A stretch of 39,415 nt of DNA from the NCBI GenBank assembly GCA_002315975.1, contig DCIK01000015.1:126087-165501 (forward strand), written 5' to 3'. Positions 24,815-32,738 of this stretch are shown one piece after another. The stretch comes from Clostridiales bacterium UBA1728. Lineage in GTDB: Bacteria; Bacillota; Clostridia; Oscillospirales; Oscillospiraceae. Numbering within the stretch: the stretch's first letter is position 1; the number at the start of each line of letters is the position of its first letter. The notes under the pieces are model-generated. The model did no database searches, was not told where the DNA came from, and was given only the letters and a program-made list of their open reading frames with translations. A program made the position numbers and the translations under genes.

Positions 24815-24843
24815 TTGCATGACAGCTTACACCATGATATAAT
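24815..24843 (+). promoter_or_regulatory. Sigma-A promoter of the FAD oxidoreductase gene
   Basis: TTGCAT (24815-24820) and a perfect TATAAT (24838-24843) are separated by 17 nt, 42 nt upstream of the start codon. Together with the strong GGAGG and biased codon use of the gene, it points to high expression. Confidence 0.8.
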
Positions 24844-24885
24844 ACAGAAAGAGATTTTCTCGAAACATATTTGGAGGTATACTCA

Positions 24886-26403
24886 ATGGCTAAGACCTAT
24901 CTGGAGCCCCAGAATGTAGTGCCCGTTTATGACGAGTGCGATGTTCTTGTCGTTGGTGGTGGCGCTGCCGGTCATTCCGCTGCTGTTGCCGCTGCCCGTG
25001 CCGGCTGCAAGAACGTTATCCTTATGGAGCGCTATGGCTACTGCGGCGGCGACGTCACCGGCGGCTATGTGCTTCTCATCCCCAGCTGCTCCTTCCACGA
25101 AAAGGTGTATGTCCGCGGTCTGCAGCAGGAGTGGTTTGACCGCCTCTCCAAGATTCCCGGTGCCTGCATGGGTCCCCCCGATGAAGACATCGGCTCCCAT
25201 GATCCCGAGCTGCTGAAGAAGTGGGGTGCCTGCGGCGGCACCACCCGCATCGCTCCCGCCCGCGTGGAGCGCGGCTGGATGCTGGATCCCACCCAGACCA
25301 AGATCGAGATGGATGTCATGCTCGACGAGCTGAAGGATCGCATCCGCGTGATGTATCACTCCTGGGGCTGCAAGCCCATCATGGAAGGCAACACCTGCAA
25401 GGGCGTTATCTTCGAGTCCAAGGAAGGCCGCAAGGCCGTTCTGGCCAAGGTCGTTATCGACGCCACCGGCGACGCCGACCTCTGCCGTCTCTCCGGCGCT
25501 CCCACTTCCAGCGCCATCGACGATGAGTGCCGCTGCTCCTCCACCGCCCTTGTCTGGCGTGTGGGCGGCTTCAGCAGCGCCGCTTACCGTGCCTGGTCCG
25601 CCACCCATCGTGAGCAGTCCATGGCCATGAACAACAAGATCGCCGAGATTCTCGGCTTCCGTGCCATGCTGGGCTCCGGTGCCACCGACACCATCAGCTG
25701 GGCCAACAACTGGCAGCCCAAGCGCGACTGCTCCAAGATCGTTGACCAGACCGCCACCGAGATGGGCACCCGTCTCAAACTCCGTCAGGTCATGGACACC
25801 TACAAGACCTACGCTCCCGAGGTCTTCGAGGATGCCTTCCTCTACGATATCGCTCCCCAGCTGGGCACCCGCGGCTCTCACCGCATCGTCGGCGAGGTCG
25901 TCATCGGCTCCAACGACTGGGCCTTCCCCAAGGAGTATGACGATACCATCGCCTGGCACTGCACCGTTGACACTCTCAACGACAACGCCCCCATCGAGAT
26001 TCCCTACCGCGCCATTCTCCCCCAGAAGGTCGACAATCTTCTGGCTCCGGGCCGTCACATCTCCGCTGACAAGGTCGCCATCGACAATGTGAACCTGATT
26101 CCTCAGTGCGTGGGCACCGGCCAGGCCGCCGGCGTTGCCGCTGCCGTTGCCGTTGCCGAAGGCAGCACCACCCACAGCGTCAATGTGAAGAAGGTTCAGG
26201 ACATCCTCGCCGGCGAGCAGGACGTTCCCCTGCCTCGCAACGAGCACACCGACAAGTCCTACACCGAGTGCCTCGTGGAGCACGAGTACGGTCTCTACAC
26301 TGAGGCCGCCAAGAAGGCCCGCGAGACCAACGATGCCGCCGGTACCTACCGTCACTGGTCCCTCAGCGGCGGCGCCGGCAACACCAACCGCGCCAAGGAA
26401 TAA
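24886..26403 (+). CDS. FAD-dependent oxidoreductase (FAD_oxidored family), substrate unknown
   Basis: The 505-residue flavoprotein has a Rossmann motif DVLVVGGGAAGHSAAVAAARAG (about residues 21-42), then MERYGYCGGDVTGGYV. A second conserved stretch is VVIDATGDADLCRLSGAP (about 191-208). The C-terminal FAD segment NLLAPGRHISADKVAIDNVNLIPQCVGTGQAAGVAAAVAV (about 384-423) completes the pattern of the FAD_oxidored (PF12831-like) family. The substrate is not known. ATG 24886 follows TTGGAGG; an ATG 15 nt earlier lacks a good site. Codon use is extremely C-ending and uniform, as in highly expressed genes, and stronger than in the neighbours. It may feed or take electrons from the amino acid fermentation genes downstream (inference from position). 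Confidence 0.85.
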   Translation: MAKTYLEPQNVVPVYDECDVLVVGGGAAGHSAAVAAARAGCKNVILMERYGYCGGDVTGGYVLLIPSCSFHEKVYVRGLQQEWFDRLSKIPGACMGPPDEDIGSHDPELLKKWGACGGTTRIAPARVERGWMLDPTQTKIEMDVMLDELKDRIRVMYHSWGCKPIMEGNTCKGVIFESKEGRKAVLAKVVIDATGDADLCRLSGAPTSSAIDDECRCSSTALVWRVGGFSSAAYRAWSATHREQSMAMNNKIAEILGFRAMLGSGATDTISWANNWQPKRDCSKIVDQTATEMGTRLKLRQVMDTYKTYAPEVFEDAFLYDIAPQLGTRGSHRIVGEVVIGSNDWAFPKEYDDTIAWHCTVDTLNDNAPIEIPYRAILPQKVDNLLAPGRHISADKVAIDNVNLIPQCVGTGQAAGVAAAVAVAEGSTTHSVNVKKVQDILAGEQDVPLPRNEHTDKSYTECLVEHEYGLYTEAAKKARETNDAAGTYRHWSLSGGAGNTNRAKE

Positions 26404-26449
26404 GCTGAGCCTTTCTCTTCTCTTCGAAGAGGCGGCTTGTAAACCCATT

Positions 26450-26479
26450 GGGCTGTATCAGCAACTGATACAGCCCTTT
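26450..26479 (+). terminator. Terminator after the FAD oxidoreductase gene
   Basis: A perfect 12-bp stem GGGCTGTATCAG/CTGATACAGCCC with a 3-nt loop is followed by TTTG. It lies 47 nt after the stop, so the flavoprotein gene is probably monocistronic or only partly read through. Confidence 0.65.
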
Positions 26480-26503
26480 GCGGTGAATTGAAAGGAAAAT
26501 CCC

Positions 26504-27196
26504 ATGCTTTTTCTTCCCGAATCCCACATCCGCAACTATGTCTTTCTGGGCGAAGCGGGCTGCGGCAAGAGCGAAGTTGCCATCAATCTGGCGCTCTCTC
26601 TTCGCAGACATGAGCCGGAGGTGCACTTCTTCGATCTGGACATGACCAAGCCGCTCTTCCGCAGCCGGGACAGAGCGGCTGCGCTGAGTGCGGAGGGACT
26701 GCACATCCACTACGAGGAGCAGTTCATGGACGCGCCCACCGTCTCCGGCGGCGTGATGCGCCTTCTGAAATCCGAAGACGCTGTCACGGTGCTGGATGTC
26801 GGCGGCGACTACATCGGTGCCCGCAGCATCGGCGGCTACGCCCCCCTGCTGCGTCTGCCCCAGACTCAACTATGGTATATCGTCAACCCCTACCGTCCCT
26901 GGAGCGACAGCCGGCAGCGGCTGGCCATGGTGCTCAACGACATTCTGCAGGTGAGCCATCTGGACTTCGGTTCGCTGCACCTCAGCTGCAACCCCAATTT
27001 AGGGCCGGACACGGATGCAAAAGCGGTTCTGGCCGGGTACCGGATGCTGCTGGACGAGCTGGAGGGTCAGTGGAAGTGCGAAATGCTGATCTGCGAGGAG
27101 CGGCTGCTGGGCGAGGTAGAGAGTGAAATCCCTGTGCCCATTTTCCCCATCAAGCGCTATCTGGCCTATCCCTGGGAAGATGAGAATCGGACTTAG
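26504..27196 (+). CDS. P-loop ATP-binding protein, role unknown
   Basis: The 230-residue protein has a Walker A motif FLGEAGCGKSEVAINLAL (about residues 14-31). This is followed by HFFDLDMTKPLFRSRD, and a Walker-B-like VTVLDVGGDYIGARS (about 97-111). The layout resembles MinD/ParA/CooC-type ATPases, but the family's deviant N-terminal Lys in KGGxGK is absent (GEAGCGKS). No DNA-binding or membrane segment is seen. It has a GAAAGGA ribosome binding site and lies between the flavoprotein and the 2-oxoacid oxidoreductase genes, so it could help load a cofactor or regulate these enzymes; this is speculation. Confidence 0.7.
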   Translation: MLFLPESHIRNYVFLGEAGCGKSEVAINLALSLRRHEPEVHFFDLDMTKPLFRSRDRAAALSAEGLHIHYEEQFMDAPTVSGGVMRLLKSEDAVTVLDVGGDYIGARSIGGYAPLLRLPQTQLWYIVNPYRPWSDSRQRLAMVLNDILQVSHLDFGSLHLSCNPNLGPDTDAKAVLAGYRMLLDELEGQWKCEMLICEERLLGEVESEIPVPIFPIKRYLAYPWEDENRT

Positions 27197-27221
27197 TGAC
27201 AGCAATCGTAGAAAAACCAAT

Positions 27222-27329
27222 GTAGGGCACGGCCTCCCGGCCGTGCCGAAAGCCCACAGGTTTTGCTTTGTATCGAAAAACCGACACAAGCTTTGACCCA
27301 CACGGCACGGCCGGGAGGCCGTGCCCTAC
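27222..27329. repeat. ~108-bp palindromic REP-like element, copy B
   Basis: Near-identical inverted 26-bp arms lie at 27222-27247 and 27304-27329 around a 56-nt centre. The element is the reverse complement of copy A at 6885-6993, and the match includes the centre (for example GTGTGGG and ACAAAGCA read on the opposite strand). It occupies the gap between the P-loop ATPase gene and the ferredoxin-subunit gene. The rest of that gap (27330-27438) is AT-richer and contains a Tyr-codon run, reported separately. Confidence 0.78.
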
Positions 27330-27438
27330 GGGGTTACAGGGGCATCACATAAACCATTACCGTTATTATTACAGCTATTACGGATTATCCAATTGTCAAG
27401 GCAAAGAATACCATTTTATTATTTAGGAGAAGCAAACT

Positions 27439-27642
27439 ATGGCAAAGGTTGTTATTGTGGCGGAGCGCTGCAAGAGCTGCGGCTACTGCGTGAAGTTCTG
27501 CCCGAATCAGGTGCTTGCCATCGGTAAGCAGGTGAACTCCAAGGGTTACGAGGTTGTGGAGAGCGTGAAGCCGGAGGAATGCACCGGCTGCACCATCTGC
27601 GGTCAGATGTGCCCCGACGGAGCCATTGATGTCTATCGTTAA
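27439..27642 (+). CDS. vorD: 2-oxoacid:ferredoxin oxidoreductase, ferredoxin-like (delta) subunit
   Basis: The 67-residue protein holds two [4Fe-4S] motifs: C11xxC14xxC17xxxC21 and C48xxC51xxC54xxxC58. It would carry electrons from the thiamine-diphosphate subunit to free ferredoxin. It starts behind TAGGAG, and its end overlaps the most upstream possible start of the next gene. Naming as vorD rests on the four-subunit layout and the ptb-buk genes that follow; a 2-oxoglutarate enzyme (korD) is the alternative. Confidence 0.88.
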   Translation: MAKVVIVAERCKSCGYCVKFCPNQVLAIGKQVNSKGYEVVESVKPEECTGCTICGQMCPDGAIDVYR

Positions 27643-27655
27643 GGAGGAAGCACAG

Positions 27656-28729
27656 ATGTCCCGTGTATTTATGAAGGGCTGCGAGGCCATTGCCGAAGCT
27701 GCCGTACGCGCCGGCTGCCGTTTCTTTGCCGGCTACCCCATTACCCCCCAGAACGAAATTCCCGAGTATTTCTCCCGCCGTATGCCCGAGGTGGGCGGCG
27801 TGTTTGTGCAGGGCGAGAGCGAGGTTGCCTCCATCAGCATGGTCTACGGTGCCGGCTGCGCCGGTACCCGCGCCATGACCAGCTCCTCCTCCTGCGGCAT
27901 CGCCCTCAAGAGCGAGGGTATCTCCTACTGCGCCGGTGCCCGCATCCCCATGGTCTACTGCAATGTGGCCCGCGGCGGCCCCGGCGTGGGTTCCATCCAG
28001 CCCGCCCAGATGGACTACCTCCAGGCCACCAAGGCCAGCGGCAACGGCGGCTTCCAGATGCTGGTCTTCGCCCCCTCCACCGTACAGGAGGCCGTTGACC
28101 TGACATATGCCGCCTTCGACTATGCCGACCGCGACCGCAATCCCGTGCTTATTCTGGCCGATGGCGTCATCGGCACCATGATGGAGAGCGTGGAGCTGCC
28201 GCCCATGCGCAGCGACGAAGAGATCGCCGCCATCAAGGACAGCAAGAAGAAGTGGACCGCGCTGGGACACAGGCTCGGTGAGCACGTGGATATCGAGCCC
28301 GGCTTCTGGTCTACGCTGGACCAGCAGAAGTGGAACGAGGAAGCCGCAGCTCTCTATCTCTCCTGGGAGAAGGATCTGCAGTGGGAGGAATACTGCGTGG
28401 AGGACGCCGAGCTGGTTATCGCCTCCTACGGCATCTCCGCCCGCATAGCCAAGTCCGCCGTGAACCTGCTCCGCAGGGAGGGGCTCAAGGTGGGTCTCAT
28501 CCGTCCCATCACCGTGAATCCCTTCCCCTACAAGGCCTTTGACCGCATTGATTACAGCAAATGCAAGGCCGTGCTGGATGTGGAGATGAGCATTCCCGCC
28601 CAGTTCGTCAAGGATGTCAGCGTGGCTGTCAAGGACCGCTGCCCCATCGAAACCTGCCTGTGCTCCGGCGGCAACATCATGAGCCGTGACGACATACTGG
28701 CGGCCTGCAAAAAGATTCTGGAGGCGTGA
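27656..28729 (+). CDS. vorB: 2-oxoacid:ferredoxin oxidoreductase, alpha subunit (ketoisovalerate type)
   Basis: The 357-residue subunit has the pyrimidine-binding region GCRFFAGYPITPQNEIPEYFSRRMPEVGGVFVQGESEVASISMVYGAG. It also has TRAMTSSSSCGIALKSEGISYCAGARIPMVYCNVARGGPGVGS, as expected for VorB/KorA/PorA proteins. The transketolase C-terminal-like domain begins near residue 245 (DAELVIASYGISARIAKSAVNLLR). The start at 27656 follows AAGGAGG; an in-frame ATG at 27626 overlaps vorD and lacks a site. With the beta and gamma subunits it would oxidise 2-oxoisovalerate and similar branched 2-oxoacids to acyl-CoA and CO2, reducing ferredoxin. Confidence 0.87.
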   Translation: MSRVFMKGCEAIAEAAVRAGCRFFAGYPITPQNEIPEYFSRRMPEVGGVFVQGESEVASISMVYGAGCAGTRAMTSSSSCGIALKSEGISYCAGARIPMVYCNVARGGPGVGSIQPAQMDYLQATKASGNGGFQMLVFAPSTVQEAVDLTYAAFDYADRDRNPVLILADGVIGTMMESVELPPMRSDEEIAAIKDSKKKWTALGHRLGEHVDIEPGFWSTLDQQKWNEEAAALYLSWEKDLQWEEYCVEDAELVIASYGISARIAKSAVNLLRREGLKVGLIRPITVNPFPYKAFDRIDYSKCKAVLDVEMSIPAQFVKDVSVAVKDRCPIETCLCSGGNIMSRDDILAACKKILEA

Positions 28730-28731
28730 AG

Positions 28732-29484
28732 ATGGAAGAATTAGTATACACCCGTACCAAGGCCGTATTTGAAAATGCCGTATCCGGCTTCTGCCCCGGC
28801 TGTATGCACTCCACCGTGGCCAAGCTTATCGGCGAGGTGCTGGAGGAGCTGGATATTCTCGACAAGGCCGTGTGCGTGAAGGGCATCGGCTGCTGCGGTC
28901 TGCAGTCCAACTACTTTGCCTTCGACAATATCACCGCCGCCCACGGCCGCGCCTGCGCTGCCGCCACGGGTATCAAGCGCACCAATCCCGCCTCTCTGGT
29001 CTTTACCTATCAGGGCGACGGCGACCTGGCCTCCATCGGTCTGGCGGAAACCGTTTCCGCTGCCAACCGGGGCGAAAACTTCTCCGTTATTTTCATCAAT
29101 AACGGCATCTATGGCATGACCGGCGGTCAGATGGCTCCCACCACGCTGGTGGGCATGAAGGCCAGCACCGCCCCCTGGGGCAGAAAGCCCGAGGAGCACG
29201 GCTACCCCATCCATGTCTGTGAGCTGCTCAATGAGCTGACCGCGCCCTACTATCTGGAGCGCACCAGCTGCAACAACCCCACCAATGTCCGCAAGACCAA
29301 AAAGGCCATTAAGAAGGCCTTCCAGAACCAGCTGGACGGCAAGGGCTTCTCTCTGGTGGAGATCGTCACCGGCTGCCCCACCAACTGGGGTACCGATGCC
29401 CTCGGCAGTCTGGATTTCATTGAAGAGAAGATGCTCCCCGAGTTTCCTCTGGGTGTAATCCGCGATAAGAGCAAGGAGGATTGA
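28732..29484 (+). CDS. vorA: 2-oxoacid:ferredoxin oxidoreductase, beta (TPP-binding) subunit
   Basis: The 250-residue subunit shows the N-terminal FCPGCMHSTVAKLI and GIGCCGLQSNYF with cysteines usual for the subunit. The thiamine diphosphate motif is GDGDLASIGLAETVSAANRGENFSVIFINN, beginning with GDGD and ending NN (about residues 94-123), then YGMTGGQMAPTT. The ATG at 28732 has GGAGG 7 nt upstream and sits 2 nt after the alpha stop. The carboxyl-terminal part holds PTNWGTDA. Confidence 0.9.
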   Translation: MEELVYTRTKAVFENAVSGFCPGCMHSTVAKLIGEVLEELDILDKAVCVKGIGCCGLQSNYFAFDNITAAHGRACAAATGIKRTNPASLVFTYQGDGDLASIGLAETVSAANRGENFSVIFINNGIYGMTGGQMAPTTLVGMKASTAPWGRKPEEHGYPIHVCELLNELTAPYYLERTSCNNPTNVRKTKKAIKKAFQNQLDGKGFSLVEIVTGCPTNWGTDALGSLDFIEEKMLPEFPLGVIRDKSKED

Positions 29485-29486
29485 GT

Positions 29487-30035
29487 ATGGAAACCAATCT
29501 TTGCGTGGCCGGCTTCGGCGGTCAGGGCGTAATGACCCTCGGCAAGTTTCTGGCCGAGGCTGCCTGTGACGACAGCAGCAAGAACGTGACCTTCTTCCCC
29601 TCCTACGGAGCCGAGCAGCGGGGCGGCACCGCCAACTGCTATGTGGTCATCTCCGATGAGGAGATCGGCGCACCTATCTCCACCACCATGGACGATCTGA
29701 TCGTCATGAACGAGCCTTCTCTGGCGAAGTTCCTGCCCCGTCTGAAGAAGGGCGGCAGACTCTTCATCAACAGCTCCATTGTCAAGACCGAGGTAAGCCG
29801 GGAGGACATCACCGTGGTGAAGGCTCCCGTCACAGATATGGCCTTCGCGCTGGGCAGCGGCAAGGTGCTGAATGTGCTGATGCTGGGCGTGTATGTGGGC
29901 TACACCGCCGTGCTGGACGAGGGACTTGTGTGGAATCTGGTGGAGCATAAGCTGGGCAAGAAGGTAGCCCTGCTGGAGACCAACCGCGCCGCCTTTGAGC
30001 AGGGTCTGAAGCTGGGAAAGGAAGCTCGCGCATGA
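29487..30035 (+). CDS. vorC: 2-oxoacid:ferredoxin oxidoreductase, gamma subunit
   Basis: The 182-residue protein starts with the family motif LCVAGFGGQGVMTLGKFLAEAA and continues with FFPSYGAEQRGGTANCYVVISDEEIGAPI, both diagnostic of the gamma domain. The ATG at 29487 follows AAGGAGG and lies 2 nt after the beta stop; a TTG 6 nt earlier is less likely. Its end overlaps ptb by 4 nt (ATGA), which ties the oxidoreductase and the energy-conserving genes into one transcript. Confidence 0.9.
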   Translation: METNLCVAGFGGQGVMTLGKFLAEAACDDSSKNVTFFPSYGAEQRGGTANCYVVISDEEIGAPISTTMDDLIVMNEPSLAKFLPRLKKGGRLFINSSIVKTEVSREDITVVKAPVTDMAFALGSGKVLNVLMLGVYVGYTAVLDEGLVWNLVEHKLGKKVALLETNRAAFEQGLKLGKEARA

Positions 30036-30952
30036 CATATTCCGACTTTGCTTCCCTCGTCACCGCCGTGAAGGCTCTGCCCGAGATGAAGCGCATGGCT
30101 CTGGCCGTGGCCGATGATGCGCACAGCCTGGAGGCTGCCCTCAATGCCCGCAAGGAAGGTATCGCCCAGCCCGTGCTGGTGGGCAACAGGGCCGAAATTC
30201 TTCGCATCCTTGGGGAAATGGGCGAGAGCGTTCCCGAAGAGGACATCTATGATGCCGAAGACGGCAAGGCCGCCTGTGAAAAGGCTGTGGCGCTGGTGCG
30301 CGAGGGCAAGGCCGACTTCCTTATGAAGGGAAAGATCGACACCTCCGTGCTGCTGAAGGCCGTGGTCAACAAGGAAAACGGTCTGGGCACCGGACGGCTC
30401 ATGAGCCACTTCACCATTTTTGAAATCCCCTCCTACCACAAGCTGCTCGCACCCGTGGACGGCGGCATGGTAACCTATCCCACGCTGGAGCAGAAGAAGG
30501 AAATCATCGAGAACACCGTGGATACCCTTTTGGCTCTGGGCTACGACTGCCCCAAGGTGGGCGTGCTGGCCTGTGTGGAGAAGGTCAACCCCAAGATGCC
30601 GGAGACCGTGGAGGCCGCCGAGCTTGCCGCCATGAATGCGCGGGGCGAGATAAAGAACTGCATCGTAGAGGGGCCCATCTCCTACGACTGCGCCGTGAAT
30701 AAGGAGATCGCCGACTACAAGGGACTTGAATCCGGAATTGCCGGAGATGCAGACGTGCTGGTGGCCCCCAACATCCACGCGGGCAACATCATGGGCAAGA
30801 TGCTCACCGTCACCTGCGGCGCGAAAATGGCTGGCTTCATCGTGGGCGCTCAGTGCCCCATCGTCATGGTTTCCCGGGGCAGCTCCGCCGAGGAGAAGTA
30901 TCTCTCCATCGTCGTGGCCACCGCCGTGGCAGCCAGGGAGAAGAACGCATGA
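30032..30952 (+). CDS. ptb: Phosphate butyryltransferase
   Basis: The 306-residue enzyme exchanges CoA for phosphate on butyryl-CoA or branched acyl-CoA. It belongs to the phosphate acetyl/butaryl transferase family: GIAQPVLVGNRAEI, DFLMKGKIDTSVLLKAVVNKENGLGTGRLMSHFTIFEIPSY and APNIHAGNIMGKMLTVTCGAKMAGFIVGAQCPIVMVSRGSSAEEKYLSI. The strong match to Ptb rather than Pta comes from the KENGLGTG and the adjoining buk. Overlaps of 4 nt on both sides show tight coupling. Confidence 0.93.
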   Translation: MTYSDFASLVTAVKALPEMKRMALAVADDAHSLEAALNARKEGIAQPVLVGNRAEILRILGEMGESVPEEDIYDAEDGKAACEKAVALVREGKADFLMKGKIDTSVLLKAVVNKENGLGTGRLMSHFTIFEIPSYHKLLAPVDGGMVTYPTLEQKKEIIENTVDTLLALGYDCPKVGVLACVEKVNPKMPETVEAAELAAMNARGEIKNCIVEGPISYDCAVNKEIADYKGLESGIAGDADVLVAPNIHAGNIMGKMLTVTCGAKMAGFIVGAQCPIVMVSRGSSAEEKYLSIVVATAVAAREKNA

Positions 30953-32016
30953 ACGAGAGAATTTTAGTCATCAACCCCGGCTCCACCTCCACCAAGCTGG
31001 CTCTTTTTGTGGAGGACAGGCAGGAGTGGAAAGAGTCCATTTCCCACAGTGCCGAGGAGCTCTCGCAGTTCCCCGGCATCAATGACCAGCTGGAGTTCCG
31101 CCGGGATCTGGTCATAGCCGCTCTGGAGAAGCACAGGGAGCCTCTCAGCGCTCTTTCTGCCATCGTCAGTCGCGGCGGCAATCTGCCTCCTGTGCACACA
31201 GGCGCCTATGAGGTGGATCAGCAGCTCTGCGACGCGCTGCGGGATCGCCCGGTGGATCAGCACGCCGCCAACATCGGCGCAGCCATTGCCTTTCAGCTTG
31301 CGAATCAGGTGGGCATTAAAGCCTATATTTACGATGCTCTCACCGTGGACGAGATGGACAAGGTGAACACCGTCACCGGTCTTCGGGGTGTACGCCGTCC
31401 TGCCCGGGGTCATAATCTGAATACCCGCGCTGCGGCTCTCCACTACTGCGCCGACAACGGTATGGACTACAGGCAAAGCACCGTCATCGTGGCGCACTTA
31501 GGCGGCGGCATCACCGTGAACCTCCACAAAGACGGCCGGATGTGCGATGTGGTCATGGACGAGGAGGGCCCCTTCTCCCCGGAGCGCGCCGGCGGTCTGC
31601 CCGTGTACGCGGTGGTGGAACTGTGCTACAGCGGCAAGTACGACAAAAAGAGCCTGATGAAGCAGCTCCAGCGCGCCGGCGGTCTTCTGGACTGGTTCGG
31701 CACCGGCGATCTGCAGGAGCTGGAGAAACGCATGGCCGAGGGTGACGAGGAGGTGGCGCTGGTCTACGATGCCATGGCCCTGAACACCGCCAAGGCCATC
31801 GGCAAGCTGGCCGTCACCGCCAGGGGCAAGGTAGACGCCATCGTCCTCACCGGCGGCATGGCGTACTCCGCCATTCTCCCCGGCAAAATCTCGGAATATT
31901 GCGACTGGATCGCCCCCGTGGTGGTCATCCCCGGCGAAAACGAAATGACCGCCCTCGCCGAAGGCACCCTCCGCGTCCTGAGAGGCGAGGAGACGGCGGA
32001 TCTGTTCCGGGACTGA
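30949..32016 (+). CDS. buk: Butyrate kinase (acyl phosphate to acid + ATP)
   Basis: The 355-residue ASKHA kinase opens with ILVINPGSTSTKLALF, the phosphate-binding loop of acetate and butyrate kinases. It then shows VSRGGNLPPVHTGAYEVD, the adenosine region IVAHLGGGITVNLHKDGRMCDVVMDEEGPFSPERAGGLP, and LTGGMAYS. Length matches Buk rather than acetate kinase (about 400 aa). It would make ATP from butyryl, isobutyryl or isovaleryl phosphate. The start overlaps ptb by 4 nt; a much longer upstream in-frame start lies within ptb and is rejected. A strong terminator follows. Confidence 0.93.
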   Translation: MNERILVINPGSTSTKLALFVEDRQEWKESISHSAEELSQFPGINDQLEFRRDLVIAALEKHREPLSALSAIVSRGGNLPPVHTGAYEVDQQLCDALRDRPVDQHAANIGAAIAFQLANQVGIKAYIYDALTVDEMDKVNTVTGLRGVRRPARGHNLNTRAAALHYCADNGMDYRQSTVIVAHLGGGITVNLHKDGRMCDVVMDEEGPFSPERAGGLPVYAVVELCYSGKYDKKSLMKQLQRAGGLLDWFGTGDLQELEKRMAEGDEEVALVYDAMALNTAKAIGKLAVTARGKVDAIVLTGGMAYSAILPGKISEYCDWIAPVVVIPGENEMTALAEGTLRVLRGEETADLFRD

Positions 32017-32034
32017 TATTAATCATAATGCAAA

Positions 32035-32079
32035 ATGACCTCTCTGCCACTATCCGGCAGAGAGGTCATACCTTTTATT
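32035..32079. terminator. Bidirectional terminator between buk and the DUF2344 gene
   Basis: A perfect 14-bp stem ATGACCTCTCTGCC/GGCAGAGAGGTCAT with a 7-nt loop lies between two converging genes. Downstream of it on the plus strand is CCTTTTATTT; on the minus strand the stem is followed by TTTTG. It should end both transcripts. Confidence 0.85.
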
Positions 32080-32738
32080 TACTTAAACACCTTTCCGTCC
32101 TTGCCCAGAAGCTTCAGTCTGGTGCAGCGGACGAAGGCGGGGGCGAGGTCGGGGGCGTTTTCGGCTACGGCCTTGGAAATCAGCTCCGGCTTGACCACCG
32201 GTTCAGCGGCAGAGACGAGGACGCGGAGAATCACGCTCTTGCCCTCGCTGCGGATATCCAGCAGCCTGGTGTAGGGCAGAATATCGAAGGGGCCCTCTCC
32301 CCTCTTGGTCTTGCGCTGTACAATCAATTCTATCCGCTCGAAGAGAGCTTTGATGGCGCAGAGCTGCTCCTCCGTGGGCTCGGTCTCATACTCCCAGCGG
32401 CACTGGGCCTCCAGCGTCTGCAGTTCGGCGGCCTTGGCACCGTCCTCCCAGCAGCCTGTTACCACAATGCCCTCGGGCATGACGGCGGTGAGCTTCCGGG
32501 GCAGCTCGGCGATGTCCACATCCCGACGGACGCGGATGTCGGCCAGCTGGCAGAGGCTTTCGGTGCCCACACTCAGGGGCAGAAGGATGGAAATCTGGGC
32601 ATGGGGATTAAAGCCCTCGCTGTAGCGGATGGGAATATCGGCGCGGTTCATGGCGCGCTGCAGCATACGCATCATGTCCAGATGGGAAATCCAGATGGCG
32701 CGGCCGGTCTGGGTATAGGAAAGACGCAGCTTATCCAT
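32079..32738 (-). CDS. TIGR03936-type (DUF2344) radical-SAM-associated protein
   Basis: The 219-residue protein begins LRLSYTQTGRAIWISHLDMMRMLQRAMNRADIPIRYSEGFNPHAQISILLPLSVGTES, the standard DUF2344 signature. It has no Cys-rich cluster. Family members nearly always lie beside the TIGR03960 radical SAM gene; a role in RNA or ribosome-related modification is suspected but not shown. It overlaps the end of that gene by 8 nt. The ribonuclease G and rplU genes that often follow in Firmicutes are absent here. Confidence 0.87.
   Translation of the reverse strand: MDKLRLSYTQTGRAIWISHLDMMRMLQRAMNRADIPIRYSEGFNPHAQISILLPLSVGTESLCQLADIRVRRDVDIAELPRKLTAVMPEGIVVTGCWEDGAKAAELQTLEAQCRWEYETEPTEEQLCAIKALFERIELIVQRKTKRGEGPFDILPYTRLLDIRSEGKSVILRVLVSAAEPVVKPELISKAVAENAPDLAPAFVRCTRLKLLGKDGKVFK

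Noticed and set aside
24883..26448. A 521-codon minus-strand ORF opposite the FAD oxidoreductase
   Set aside because: It is an antisense artefact of extreme C-ending codon use; the product is Gly/Val/Ala/Leu-rich without motifs, and the plus strand has promoter, ribosome binding site and conserved flavin motifs.
27394..27422. TTGTCA with 18 nt to TATTAT as a vorD promoter
   Set aside because: Transcription would begin downstream of the vorD ribosome binding site, so it could not serve this gene.
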